A DNA stretch of 64,000 bases from Papilionanthe hookeriana x Papilionanthe teres (GCA_022702705.1 CM040439.1:29135345-29199344), one strand, 5' to 3'; shown: positions 47,758 through 58,260, counted from the stretch's first letter. Numbers and translations: made by a program. The notes: generated from the sequence alone by a model not told the origin.

Positions 47758-48879
47758 TATAGATATATTGGTCCAAATGCTGGAACAATCAGATCGGGTT
47801 GCCTTTTGAACCTAATTTGAATATACTTACAACATTCATAAACATCAAAATTTGTGTGAAATCATTTAGTTGGTTTTTTTTTAAGGCAAAATTACATAAA
47901 TAGCAATCAATTCATATGGATTTGCCTATCTCACACCTAAACTTTCATTTTTACACACACAACACTTTACCTTTGGATGAAAAGATGGATTTGACTATTA
48001 AAAGGTGATAATGAGTGTTACTTTTCAATACGATGTTTGTAATTATGAAAGTTTAGGTGTGAAATAGATATATATGAAAGCCCCTTTCTTTAATGCTTGT
48101 AAGGGAGATCTAAAAGTTATATCAACTATAATTCATTACCTCGATTTTTTTAACTTTGTAGGGTGTTTCTGCGGTGGGCGCTTTTTATGCGCTTCTGAGT
48201 CAACCCAGCTTAAGCGTTTTACATCCGGATCAAAACGAGCCCGTCGTTCCTGTCGAGTTATGCCCCATCCTAAAGACGCTCTACAAAATTTTAATAAAAA
48301 GGTTCGTTCTATTCCTTCCCTTTTTAGTTCTATGCTATGATCAAAGTAGTAGCTTAAAAATCTGAAAAAAATTGTTAAACTTTGTGGGTCATAATGACTT
48401 CTGAAATCCTTGCAGAAATTGCTAAACAGTTTTCTTAGATTTACAGGATTTAGTAAATTCGTTGCCAGACAGATTTCAGATTCAACCTATTTAGGATTTA
48501 GTAAATCCAGATTTACGGGATTTACTAAATCCTAATACCTTAATTCTCATATGTTGCTAGACAACACCTTAATATCGGCTGAAATAATCTCAACAGACGA
48601 TTAATTCAGCCCCAATTTAATGAGCCTGACGACTAATTTGACACTTTATAGGTTCTATAGGATTAAATGAAGAACCAAAAAAAAAAAACTATCTTTTCAT
48701 TTTACCCACTGATGAAGAACCAAATTCCAGTACTCACCCAAATTTGTTTCTGCAGGGAAGTTTCAGTGCAGGCCATTCTTCACGCTCTGAGAGATGAAAC
48801 AATGAATGACCCTCGTGAAAGGATTGAAATAGCACAGAGCCATGCCTTCTACCGCCCATCTCTGCTCAGCAAATCTTAA
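41400..48879 (+). CDS. GPDHC1: Glycerol-3-phosphate dehydrogenase (NAD+), cytosolic, GPDHC1-like
   Basis: Exons 41400-42057, 42695-42916, 47052-47299, 48162-48301, 48756-48879; GT-AG junctions, phases fit, 463 codons, close to Arabidopsis GPDHC1 length. The enzyme interconverts dihydroxyacetone phosphate and glycerol 3-phosphate with NAD(H), serving glycerolipid supply and cytosolic redox balance. The N-terminal Rossmann fold has GAGAWG at 49-54 preceded by LRIVSI. LYLGGPNIASEI and the catalytic-lysine motif GGLKNVYAIGAG (Lys286) are present, as are TSEMIFITHLLAEEPEK, LLADTYVTLLKGRNAWYG and the end AQSHAFYRPSLL. No transit or signal peptide is apparent, in line with a cytosolic isoform. The start is the only in-frame ATG before the conserved LDEFRSLLGK. 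Intron 2 (4.1 kb) holds several MITEs. Symbol is by family resemblance. Confidence 0.96.
43090..43180. repeat. Family A left half in GPDH intron 2
   Basis: GAATTTTACATATGTAGCATG, AAATTCTTATGTATTTACG (read in parts); no right arm. Confidence 0.5.
43181..44825. other. Middle of GPDH intron 2
   Basis: AT-rich intron sequence. I see no exon, repeat arm or structured RNA. Confidence 0.4.
44826..45076. repeat. Family C foldback element, best copy
   Basis: Left GGGGCAATTACGTACAGACC, ATTTACAAATTAACCGCCC; right GGGCGGTTAATTTGTAAAT, GAGTGGTCTATATGTAATT. The arms are about 55 bp and clearly inverted. Confidence 0.75.
45745..46092. repeat. Diverged family H-like element in GPDH intron 2
   Basis: TAGAGGTATGAAGAATTTG followed by GAGTTTGAGCTTGAGCTTG and GAGTTCGAGCTTAATTC; the right side carries GAGCTGACTCATAAGC. 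An AT-rich centre. Confidence 0.4.
46437..46640. repeat. Family D foldback element in GPDH intron 2
   Basis: AATGGTCAATTGGCTATTTAA, TCATTTAGTCCTACAG on the left; AAATGGTCTCCTGCACATAG, CATTTTAACACTTTTC on the right; internal AGGGATTAAATTG and GTCTCTAGAATTTTT. Confidence 0.5.
46845..46961. repeat. 59-bp tandem duplication in GPDH intron 2
   Basis: CCACACACATGAAACAATA then CTTTAGACCACTTTTTAG and TTTAACCA recur with two or three differences at 46845 and 46904, just upstream of exon 3. Confidence 0.85.
47715..47754. repeat. (AT)n microsatellite in GPDH intron 3
   Basis: About 20 dinucleotides followed by GATATAGATATA. Confidence 0.9.
47884..48085. repeat. Family A foldback element in GPDH intron 3
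   Basis: Left GGCAAAATTACATAAATAGC, ATCTCACACCTAAACTTTC; right GAAAGTTTAGGTGTGAAATAG, ATATATGAAAGCCCC when read in parts. The right end lies about 76 bp before the acceptor of exon 4. Same subtype as 7664-7855. Confidence 0.7.
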
Positions 48880-49309
48880 CTTCTGTTGCTCCTCCAACCA
48901 TTGCTGCTCATTCAAAGCCGCAAAACAAAGAAGAAGAAGAAGAAGAAGAAGAAGAACTGATCTGAATCTTCTTCTAAAGCAGTATCTGCAGGCTCTGTGA
49001 TCTCCATTGTGTGCCAAATTTTGTCTGTTATTGTTTGTTTATATACTTTCTGAAAACTGTGTTCCATTTATTATTATGAGTATTGGTTCTTTCAAGCTCA
49101 AGGAGTGCAATAATGGTGGAGTGGATAGGATGGTGTTGATTATGGCTTTGTTTATTGGTAGTGAAGGGAATTGTTTTAAATTTCAGTTGTCTCTTGATGT
49201 GTAATTTCTGTTTTTTCATTGTTGTTTTTCAGAAAAAAATAGTTGATTTTTTGAAGAGTCGCTTCTACTATTTTATAAGCATATGGACAAGAGCAGTTTA
49301 ATGTTTATA

Positions 49310-49640
49310 GGGGCATTTACATACATAATACCCATTTCCTATGTATTTACATATCTATCCTCTGAGCTTTATTTGTTACATTTATACCAACCAAAATTTT
49401 CATATCTCATAAAAACAATACTACTGTTTTAACATTTGAAAGTGTAAATACAAGTTTTTTTTTCATGTATGGATATGGTGGTATATATGTAAAAATAGAA
49501 GTTTAGGTGTTAGATTTGTAAATAAATTGGAATTAAGTGGTATGTATGCAAATCTTTCTACTGTAAAACCTGATGTTTTTTTTGGGATAATTATATACCG
49601 ATCGTCTGAAACATTGATATTTACAAATTAACATCAAAGG
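49310..49640. repeat. Family A element followed by a family C end
   Basis: Family A at 49310-49555: left GGGGCATTTACATACATAAT, right GTGTTAGATTTGTAAATAAAT and AATTAAGTGGTATGTATGC. Family C left end at about 49586-49640 (ATAATTATATACCGATCG, TTACAAATTAAC). About 430 bp past the GPDH stop codon. Confidence 0.72.
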
Positions 49641-49791
49641 TGTTCTTTTTGAACTATCGAATAGGTGTATTAACATCTGTCATGATAAGCTATGGTTAAA
49701 TCATTAGAATTATACCCCTGCAAAAGGTTTGGGTTGTAATTTTTTTGAAGCTTGAATTTTGGGTGAGAATTTGATGAATGAAGGTGAGGGT

Positions 49792-49936
49792 GGAAAAAAT
49801 ATTACGTGTGGAGTCTGGATGTATTCGGACTTCGTGCATAATGAGGTTGTCTATATTACACAAAAGTCATTACGTGTACAACCTCATTGTACACGAAGAC
49901 TTGAGGCATCTGGACTCTGCACATAATATTTTTTTA
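49792..49936. repeat. Family B foldback element
   Basis: Left GGAAAAAATATTACGTGTGG, AGTCTGGATG; right CATCTGGACTCTGCACATAA, TATTTTTTTAT. The interior arms are GACTTCGTGCATAATGAGG with AACCTCATTGTACACGAAG and a central TTACACAAAAGTCATTACG. Confidence 0.75.
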
Positions 49937-50436
49937 TAAGAGGTGGGCCCTCCATTGATTAGAAGATAAGTAAATGTTGAACAAAAAAAAAAAAAAAAAG
50001 AGAGAGAGGATAAAATAGTAGAAGCAAAAAAGTTCTTTTATAAATAGATTAATCATTGATAGTAACTTTTAGGTAAAAACAAAATTAGGTGGATATCTTT
50101 CTCATAATGTTACACAATGCAAGTTATGTTTTCTTAAAATACAAAATGATACTTTCATTTTCTTACAATATGATATTTTATGTTTTATAAAATTAACTAT
50201 TTGTAAATTTTTTTATTGAGAAAACATATATCTTATATCTTGATATAAGTTATGGAGGATATAGCAATAGAATTTTTAGTGAAAGGAAATGGATTTTTTT
50301 TTGAGAATTTCAATTCTTTGTTCATCATGTTATGTTATCCTATATGCTAACTAATATTGATGGTTGCCATCACACTCGACCTGTCACTAGTTGGAAACTA
50401 AACCTTGATGTACATCAACCATCGATTTGTGATAAT
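49937..50436. other. Intergenic spacer before the LTR
   Basis: Only an 18-base A run at about 49983-50000 and AT-rich DNA. Confidence 0.35.
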
Positions 50437-51099
50437 TGATACGGCAACAACAAATTTTATTATCTAGCATGAATCTCGAGGGGCGACACGAATCTCGATG
50501 TAATTTTTTGAGCAAGTAACATTCAAATATTGATAAAAAGTCACACAGAGCTCCAATTTAAGGAAACTTATAGTCAAAATGACTGGTTCGATGAGAAGAA
50601 TCTAATGATATAAAAATTAGTCCAATCGGAGTCAAATCAAGCACAAATCAAGTCATTAAACGATTCTTGAAAGATTTCTGGACAAATTTGAAAGGTCAAA
50701 CCGATGCCGACTCTAGCAAGCCTATACTCGAATCTAGCGTCTCTCACTGCCGACGATGATCGACCGCCGCCGACCGCCATCAACTACTATCAACCGCCGA
50801 CGACCACCACCGACCGTCGCCGACCCACCATAAACCAGACGCCGTAAGTCAATGTTGTAGCCTGAAACATATAGTTACCCTTTATCGTCTGTGGGACAAG
50901 GGATTTATGTAAATATCAATCAATAGTGGATTTTCGCAACTGGGCCAGGCTCTGTGGTTTTTCCCTTTATGGGTTTTCTACGTAAAAACTTCTGGAGTCA
51001 TCCCTTGTCTTTCTTTCATCTGTGTGTGTACTGAATTTTTGTACAATGCTAAGACGATAATTCGTTACTCTACCGCCGCGAATTTTCTAGCACGCATCA
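50437..51099 (+). repeat. 5' LTR of a Ty3/gypsy-like element
   Basis: It begins TGATACGGCAACAAC and ends TCTAGCACGCATCA; head and tail match the long solo LTR at 20030-22096. A CCGCCGACC-rich segment (50750-50830) takes the place of the expanded middle seen there. A primer-site-like sequence follows at once, so this is the upstream LTR of an internal region. Confidence 0.75.
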
Positions 51100-51100
51100 G

Positions 51101-51120
51101 TTTGACGCCATATGTGAGAA
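51101..51120 (+). other. Primer-binding-site-like sequence
   Basis: TTTGACGCCATATGTGAGAA directly after the LTR resembles the TTTGGCGCCGTCTGTGGGAA often found at this place in plant gypsy elements, with several substitutions. Confidence 0.55.
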
Positions 51121-51159
51121 ACTCTCAATCCCACCACTAAAGTACTTACTCAATATCCT

Positions 51160-52041
51160 ACATGACAAACAGACAAAATATTCGGGATAATGGAGCACCT
51201 CACTCCAACACTTATCATTCCAGGGAGCAGTCACAAAGTCAACAGCGGCATGTTTCTTCATCTTCCCGTCCTGGAACATGCTATCCTGCCAACGATGGGG
51301 TTTCAGGTCCTTCTATGGAAGAACAAATGCAAAGAATGGATGAGTCTCAACTGCAGATCATACAACTTCTACGTGGGTCCCAACAACCAATGATGAACGA
51401 AACTCGTTTACCATTAAATTCACAACATACGAGAGACATGTCTTGAGGAACTCATACCGGCCCCCCTCCTCAAGAAGGAACACTTCCCGTGCTAGGTCAT
51501 GATGCTGATCTCCTGGGCATTACAAGTTCCACTTATCCATCTCATGCAGCTCACCTGACACTACCACATCTTGCTTCCGTTCCAAATGATGTCATCTGTA
51601 ACGAACTACATTGCCTCATCCCGGAAGAGTTCCCTATAGAGAAAAAGGATCGCTTCCACAATCACTATAACATCAATGAATCATCTCCCATAGTGAATGT
51701 GGTCCTCCAACACCCCATCACAACTGGCTTCAAGTCACCGACATTGACGCATAAGAAGGGATAACTGACCCCTATGAACATATTGATCATTATCGAAACA
51801 TCATGCACATTCAACGTGCCTCTGACGTGCTTCTATGTCACGTGTTTCCTGCCACTTTTAAAAGATAAGCTCGAACCTGGTTCTAATTTCTGCCGAGGGG
51901 CACTGTAACACATTTAACGAGTTGGCCAGACTGTTTGTGGAGCAGTTCATAGCAAATCGACAGATCGTCAGAGATTCATCCCATCTCTCAGGAATTCATC
52001 AAAGTGAAGGAGAGTAGCTCAAAGACTACTTCCGCAGGTTT
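51160..52041 (+). pseudogene. Decayed Ty3/gypsy gag
   Basis: Pieces in shifting frames: MEEQMQRMDESQLQIIQLLR, then TDPYEHIDHYRNIMHIQRAS, FPATFK, LARLFVEQFIANRQI, SSHLSGIHQSEGE and DYFRRF, in the order of plant gypsy gag (family words YDG-TDP-HL--Y, LF-SSL--A--W, F-QQF). Several stops and frame breaks. It stops abruptly at 52041, where copia integrase sequence begins. Confidence 0.8.
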
Positions 52042-52909
52042 TCAGTGAAACCGCTCAAACATTTCTACGCTTAAAAAATTTGGTAGAAAATCAACACCCC
52101 CACAAAATCAAATCTATTCGCACGGATGGCTGAGGAGAATACATCAATAAAACCTTTCAACTAATAACCTCCCAATATGGCATTATACACCAACAATCTT
52201 GCCCTCACATGCCTGAATAGAATGGTGTTGCCGAACTAAAACGTCGCCATCTACTTAATATCTCTTGTGCTCTCATGACAACAACATTCCTACCACAACA
52301 TCTTTGGGCCGACACCCTTCTTACAAAAACATTTCTTATAAACTGCCTACCTCTAGGCAACAACAACACAAAGTCATCATATCAACTCCATGTGTCTTTC
52401 TAGACTATGCCACCCAACATAAAGGTTACTGATGTTTCAGACCCACTCTTTCCCGAACTCTATATTTCTCGTCAGGTTCTCTTCAATGAATAAATCTTTC
52501 CCTTCTCCCAACAAGCCTAAATTGCACTACCTAAAACCATCTCTCCCATACCACACCCTCCTTTACTTCTCACACCAGCATCTATAATTCCCAAAAACAA
52601 CTTTAACCATAATATCTCCCACACCAATCACCACTCCATCAACTCCACCTGAACCACCAGCACACATAACGCATCATTCCCCTCCTCTCTCAATACTACC
52701 CGAATAATCCCTCCCACCACAAGTAACCGAGCAAACCATCCCACCACCCTCACCACAATCTCACCATCCCATGTGCAATGTATTCAAATGGGTCGCCTTA
52801 AACCACGCCAAACATTAAATTTTACCCATCAAGTGATACCCGAGCCAACCCGCTACTCATCTGCAATTCAATATCCCCAATGGAGGGACGCTATCGCCGC
52901 AGAATTCCA
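52042..52909 (+). pseudogene. Decayed Ty1/copia integrase and spacer
   Basis: The frame reads SETAQTFLRLKNLVENQ, IKSIRTDG then stop, GEYINKTFQLITSQYGI, CPHMPE stop NGVAELKRR, matching the copia integrase core with catalytic Asp and Glu positions still visible. In-frame stops occur at the first Gly of DGGGE and at the Gln of PEQNG. Downstream spacer is Pro/Ser-rich up to YSSAIQYPQWRDAIAAEF, the start of the RT region, which is interrupted at 52910 by a solo LTR. Confidence 0.85.
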
Positions 52910-53398
52910 TGTTAGAAATCTTCTTTTGAATTTTCCAAATAGATTTTGATCGAATCAAAATCTCTTAGGAAATTGCCACGAGAATCTTTCGTTCACGTTC
53001 AAATTAATGAGAAAAACTGAATCGATACAATAGCGGAAGCGTACCTGAATCCATTTGATCGATTGCAAGCAATGATCTTCCAATCTGCAGATTTTCCGGA
53101 GTTTTCCTTAGTTTCTCTTGTTGATGGGGAACCAGAGAATTTTGAAGTCTGTGCAGATCAGGGACCATTACTCCTCTATTTATCAGTAACTAGCCGGTGG
53201 TTACAAAGGATTGCTTAATTCCGATTCCGCACATCATCGAATCGAATTTGCAACTATGGTATCCACACTTATAATTTCATGACAAATGTGCCTAAAGTCA
53301 TAAACTTTACTATTGATTAGACCACAATAATTTTGACTTATTAAATAATGACCCAACACATTTATTAATTACATTGTAGTCCCATAATTAATCCAACA
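52910..53398 (-). mobile_element. Solo LTR nested in the copia RT, with 5-bp target duplication
   Basis: The 489-bp segment has ends TGTTAGAAATC and AATCCAACA (TG...CA) and is flanked by TTCCA at 52905-52909 and 53399-53403. Removing it and one TTCCA joins the copia frame exactly (AAEF.. to ALQSQGTWIL). On the minus strand GATAAATAGAGGAGTAATGG resembles an LTR TATA region, which suggests minus orientation. Confidence 0.9.
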
Positions 53399-53403
53399 TT
53401 CCA

Positions 53404-54800
53404 AGCTCTCCAATCTCAAGGAACTTGGATCTTAGTACCACCCTCTCCTCACTACAACATCCTTGGGTCCAAGTGGACATATCACATCAAACTAAACTCC
53501 GATAGATCCATCTCTCGCTACAAAGCGTGCTTAGTAGCTCAAGGCTACAAACAATAACACAGTCTTGACTATACTGACACATTCAGTCCCGTCGCCAAAC
53601 TCCCCACCGTTCGGGTACTTATCACCATAGCACTCAATCACGAATGACCCATTCTTTTCATGGTCACCTCAATGAAAATCTCTATGTCCCAACCACAAGG
53701 CTTTATCGATCCCACTCATCCAAACCATATTTTCCTTCTCAAAAAGAACCTTTATGGCCTCAAGCAAGCTCCTTGCCAACGGTTCACCAATCTATCCACC
53801 TACCATTCCACTCTCAGGTCCAAGCCAAGCTCGGCCGACCCTCCCCTCTTCTGCCTACACACCAATACAACTCATCTCTACATTTTCATATACGTCGATG
53901 ACATTCTCATAACCGGCAACCACACTCCACTAATTCAGTCCACCATTCACAAGCTTCACTCCCAATTCCACATGAAAATTCTTGGCACCCTTGCTCACTT
54001 TCTCAGCATCAAGGTCACTACCACAAGCTATGGCATTCATCTCTCCCAAACCAACTATGCTATTGACATCCCAAATGCTCCATACCAAATCCTTGCTCTC
54101 CCAAATCAGCTCCAACTCAACCAGATCCTACCTACCTCTCAAATCCAAAACTTTACCATCAAATCCTCAACTCACTTCAATATTTAACTCTTACTCGTTC
54201 CGACCTCGCCTTTGTCGTCAACCTTGTCTCTCAACACACGCAACATCCTACAACTCATCATTTCAAACAACTTAAACACGTATACTTCACTACCTCATGT
54301 CACCACTTCCCTTGGAATTCCTATCTACTCTTTCCTGTCCACCTAACAACATATTCTGACTCTGATTGGGTTGGCAATCCCATGGATTGTAAATCAACAT
54401 CCGGCTATTGTGCTTTCATTAGCAATGTCGCAGTATCTTGGTCTGCTAAGAAATAAGTAATTGTTGCCCCCTCTTCTGTCGAAGCTGAATACCATCACTT
54501 GCATCTGCTACTGCTGATATAGTATAGCTTTGTTGTCTTATGGCTAATCTCGACACTCCTAACGCACTTCCCAATAATCCCATACTTCAAACTCGCACAA
54601 AATACATTAAGATTGACTATCACTTCATTCATGATTGTGCCGAAAAGAAACAGATTATCATTCAACACATCTCATCACACAGATCAGATTGCCGGCGTTC
54701 TAATCAAAGTTCTTCCCAACTTCAACTTTCATCACATCACAAGCAAACTGATCCTTCCGACCGTCCGGCCTTTACCGCACCCCATCCAGCCATCTATTCA
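53404..54800 (+). pseudogene. Decayed Ty1/copia reverse transcriptase and RNase H
   Basis: RT: LGSKWTYHIKLNSDRSISRYK, ACLVAQGYKQ, TFSPVAKLPTVRVLI, LKKNLYGLKQAP and the catalytic YVDDILITG at 53891-53917 (Asp-Asp present). RNase H: DSDWVGNPMDCKSTSGYC, AVSWSAKK stop, SSVEAEYH at 54357-54500. C-terminus: NPILQTRTKYIKIDYHFIHD and the ISSHxQIADxLTK-like tail. Multiple stops and frame changes; no downstream LTR identified. Confidence 0.9.
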
Positions 54801-55307
54801 GAAACAAACTCTGCAGCCAGCTTTCTTCCAAGGCAGAGTAGGGAGAGCGGCGAAGCTTTGATCACGTATAGAGGAGGCAAGGAGCTGCGGTTAGGGCAGA
54901 GGCGGAGGCAGGTTGTTCTCGGCACAGGAAGGAAGAGATTTCGACTCTCTGTGCATCAAGAGGATGGCGGCAAGAGGGGCCACTGTACGCCGGTGATCCC
55001 ATTATTGCTTGAATGAAAGTATTTCGAAGATCTCTCCATTTAGCCCAAACCACCTACTGTTTCGCAAGCAGGGGAAGTGAACAGTAGCAAGGGTTTAAAT
55101 GATAAAAATGGTGTGCTATCTATGTAAATGCCACCCAAAAAAAGCCTGATTTCATACCATTTCAGTTATCCTGGACTTCTCAAAAACATTTCAGTTATCC
55201 ATCTCTCTGACAGAAAACAACAGCAGTCTGAAAACAGAACCATAAGCTATGGATGCAACTCACCAAGCAAATAAACACTTATTATGTTACAGCAACAACA
55301 TTCATCT
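54801..55307. other. Unassigned sequence after the copia remnant
   Basis: GC-richer to about 55040, with weak open frames on both strands and no domain. A family A right-arm scrap lies at about 55098-55133 (GGTGTGCTATCTATGTAAATG). 55135-55307 is likely the 3' UTR of the IQD gene. Confidence 0.4.
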
Positions 55308-58260
55308 TCATCTAAAAGGACTACCTTTCCCCCAGCTCACCAATGACCTCTCAGAATCAATACTAAAGTGTTTCGCAGCCCCGGCGCCGCCTCTCACCCT
55401 CTGCGATCTCTGACAATTCAACGGAGTCTTCGGCGGCGGCGAAAAAAGCTTTTCCGGCGATTCCTTTCTCCCCTGTCTCTGTTTCGGCGTGCTTGCTGAT
55501 CTGAACTTGGCCACTGTTGAAGCTGTGGATGCCATGTAGCTTGGAAAGTATGGTGAGCTTGAGAAGAAATCATCGTCCTTCCATCGAGCTCGTTCCGGCC
55601 TGTTGAAAGATCTCCTCCTCCCCTGATACATCAGCTCGAACTCTTCAGCTCTGGAGTTTAAGAAGGCAAGCGAGTCTGAAGCATAAAGATGCTGGTTTTG
55701 AGCAGTTTGATCATGGCATTGTGGAGGTGAGACCTCATGGATATCTTTATCTTGAGGTTGAGAGTCGAGCCGGCTCCAGTTTGTTTGAAGATTTTTGGTG
55801 TTGGACTCATGATCTGATACTGAGATTGGTGTTGTTGGATTTGCAGAGTGTCTTCTCTCCTGAAAGAAGAAGAAACGGCATCAATGGTGGAAATTTCTAG
55901 TCTTCACATTTCTGCCAGCTAAATTTGATGAAAAGTTGCTTACTTGACGAGTGGATGCATAATCCATTGCTCTCTCTCGCTTAAAGGCGGCTTCTTGACG
56001 TTTTCTGAGTAGAGAAATGATTTCTTCCTTTGACAAGATGCTGCCATCCCACACTCTGTCACTGTGCTGAAGATATGGATTGAAATATTTGTGAGAAGAA
56101 TACAAGGTGTTCAATCTTGAAATGAAATCAATTTGTTATCAAATAAAAGGGAAATTTACATGCATACCACACAATTCTTATGCATTTACATATCTAACAC
56201 CCAAAATTTGATATTTACACTTATAACAACAACTTGGTTTCTTAAACTTATACATGAAGAGGTATGTATGGGCATTTACATAGATACTACCCAATTCCTA
56301 TTTATTTACATATCTAATACCTAAATCTTACTTTTTGACATTTATACCACCCAAAGTTTTCATATCACATCAAAATATCACCATTTTAACTTCTCAAAAA
56401 TGGGCATAGGTAAGTTGTTATGCAACAACAACAACAAAAAACAAAGCCTTAATCCCACTAAGTGGGTCGGCTACATGAATCCTTTTTCTCCATTGTGTCC
56501 TATCTAGTGTCATATTTTCATTTAATTCTAATAAATTAAGATCATTTATTATACAGTAATCCCAAGTCTTCCTAGGTCTACCTCTGCCTTTCCAACATAA
56601 GTCGAATCTAAAACATCTACTTTCCTAATCGGATCATCAGATGGTCAACGTTTGATGTGACAAAACCATCTAAGCCGACTCTCCCTAATTTTGTCTTGTC
56701 ACTGAAACTACACCAACCTTATCACGAATATATTCATTCCGCATCTTGTCTCTAAGTGTAAAGCCACTCATCTGTCTAATCATTCTCATCTCGGCAACAC
56801 TTAACTTAGTATTATGCTTCTCTTTTAAAGGTAAGTTGGTATGCATGTAAAAAAATTGAAGCTTTGTTGTTAGAAGTGCAAATACATAAAATGTTGTGGT
56901 ATGCAATTCCTCCTTTAACAAACTAGTGCAACCAACAGAGAACAGTTCAGTCATGTTTTCAGCATAATTTGAAGCAGACTTAACAAACAGCTTCTGTTTA
57001 CAGTGAAAAACAAACATCGCCATAACATTATCACAGTCACATGATATATAACATGTCATAGGTAATGTTGAGTTGCTAGATATGTAAATATATGGAATTC
57101 GAGCGGTATTTATGTAAATCTTTCAATATAAACGAAATTATGAGAGAAGAATAGAATGTCACTACTTACTTGAGCTTCTCTATGTTCTGTTTCTCTATCT
57201 TTCAGAACTTTCAGATGAGAAACATCCTTTGCATCATTCGAATGATGATTGGCGGCCGTTCTTATTCGATTTGCGCGAGCTTGTGATTGAATCTTCATGA
57301 GAGATTTCAGACCTTTCAGAGCGATATTTGTTTGACGCCTCACGGCTTGTCCGCGAATCAGAGCTTGAAGCTTAACCAGACCTTTCAGAGCTCTCAATGC
57401 TCTCCTAGCCTGAAATTTTCACACAATTTGAGTAAATGTGCATAAGATTGAGTATTTGCATTTGTACCCCACAATTTAACATGTAACTTTTTATGTTTAT
57501 ATATGCATGGAAAAGTTATTTCAGTTCAGCAAAATTGATATTAGTGATTGTTTTGATGTAATGTTAAAAATTCAGGTGTTAATTAAGGAAATGTCAAACT
57601 TGGATGATAGATATGTAAATACATAAGAATTGTTTGGTAAGTATGCAAATAATGATAAGAAGAAAAATTTACATATATACCATTCAGTTTTTACATTTAT
57701 TACCTAAATCTTAATACACATTTACATGCAAAAATAAGCTGGTATATATGTAAAAAAGATAAAAATAGTTGTTAGACATATGAATAGATAAGAATTGATG
57801 AGTGGTATGTATGTATCTTACAAGATAGCCCCGAAATGCGATCTGTATCTTAATTGCAGCAACTTCTTGTGTCTTCTGATAGGAGAGAGTATTTCCGGCA
57901 AGCCGAACGACGTGAGCGGCGGCCTGAGCGGCGGCGAGAGCGGCCTCGGCCGCTGCAGCGGTGGCGACAGCCACCGCAACCGCGTGCTTGGTCTGCTCTT
58001 CCTCTGCCTTTCTTAACGATCTCAATCTCAGCAGTGAAGGAGGGGGTAAAGCAGGAGAAAACTTCGTCTTCAACCTTCCAAAAAGCCATCTTTTCCTCCT
58101 CTCCTTCTGCAAGATTGGAACAAAAAAAGAAAAAAGTCTTTTTTATCTAGTTTCGGATGAATAAAAGTGTGAGATTGACATTCACCTTCTCTTGTTTTGA
58201 TTGAGTTTCAGAGGTGAGAAATTTCTTTAATCTGTCAAGCCAGTTCTTTTTCTTCGCCAT
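55308..58260 (-). CDS. IQ67-domain (IQD) calmodulin-binding protein
   Basis: Exons in coding order 58260-58186, 58106-57822, 57409-57170, 56066-55944, 55859-55308; GT-AG junctions, all phase 0, 424 codons. IQD proteins are plant scaffolds that bind calmodulin and often microtubules or membranes, linking Ca2+ signals to cell shape. The N-terminus MAKKKNWLDRLKKF and KERRKRWLFGRLK is basic. The IQ67 domain (about 105-171) contains IQIAFRGYLARR, LQALIRGQAVRR and a weaker third repeat. The intron between its residues 16 and 17 (after GYL) is the hallmark of the family. An Ala-rich helix (about 67-95) precedes it. The C-terminus has WDGSILSKEEI, RQEAAFKRERAM and the terminal motif YMASTASTVAKFRSASTPKQR. 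N-terminal resemblance suggests the IQD13/14 branch (inference). Introns 2 and 3 carry family A copies and a LINE. Confidence 0.96.
56149..56912. repeat. Two family A elements in IQD intron 3, one split by a LINE
   Basis: Copy one, 56149-56270, lacks most of its right half. Copy two begins at 56271 (GGCATTTACATAGATACTAC), is interrupted at 56424, and resumes at 56829 (GGTATGCATGTAAAAAAATTG) to end near 56912 (AAATGTTGTGGTATGC). Confidence 0.7.
56425..56828 (-). mobile_element. 5'-truncated LINE inserted in the family A element
   Basis: The minus strand encodes LPLKEKHNTKLSVAEMRMIR, QMSGFTLRDKMRNEYIRDKV, the end of a plant L1-type RT ORF, followed by the common 3' part GTAGCCGACCCACTTAGTGG and a (TTG)n tail at 56425-56450. 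AGGTAAGTTG(T/G)TATGCA flanks both sides (56408-56424 and 56829-56845), a 17-bp target duplication with one mismatch. Confidence 0.9.
57059..57118. repeat. Family A right-arm fragment in IQD intron 3
   Basis: GCTAGATATGTAAATATATGG, GAGCGGTATTTATGTAAATC in parts, about 50 bp from the donor of that intron. Confidence 0.55.
57435..57652. repeat. Degenerate family A element in IQD intron 2
   Basis: The right arm GATAGATATGTAAATACATA, AGAATTGTTTGGTAAGTATG is clear; the left (GTATTTGCATTTGTACCCC) is worn. Confidence 0.5.
57656..57815. repeat. Short family A element touching a splice site in IQD intron 2
   Basis: Left AAATTTACATATATACCATTC; right GAATAGATAAGAATTGATG, AGTGGTATGTATGTA. The right end stops about 5 bp before the GT donor (57821-57820 on the minus strand) of intron 2. 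Confidence 0.7.

Noticed and set aside
54540..55016. 158-codon plus-strand frame
   Set aside because: Its first part is the tail of copia RNase H in a shifted frame; the rest has no homology I recognise.
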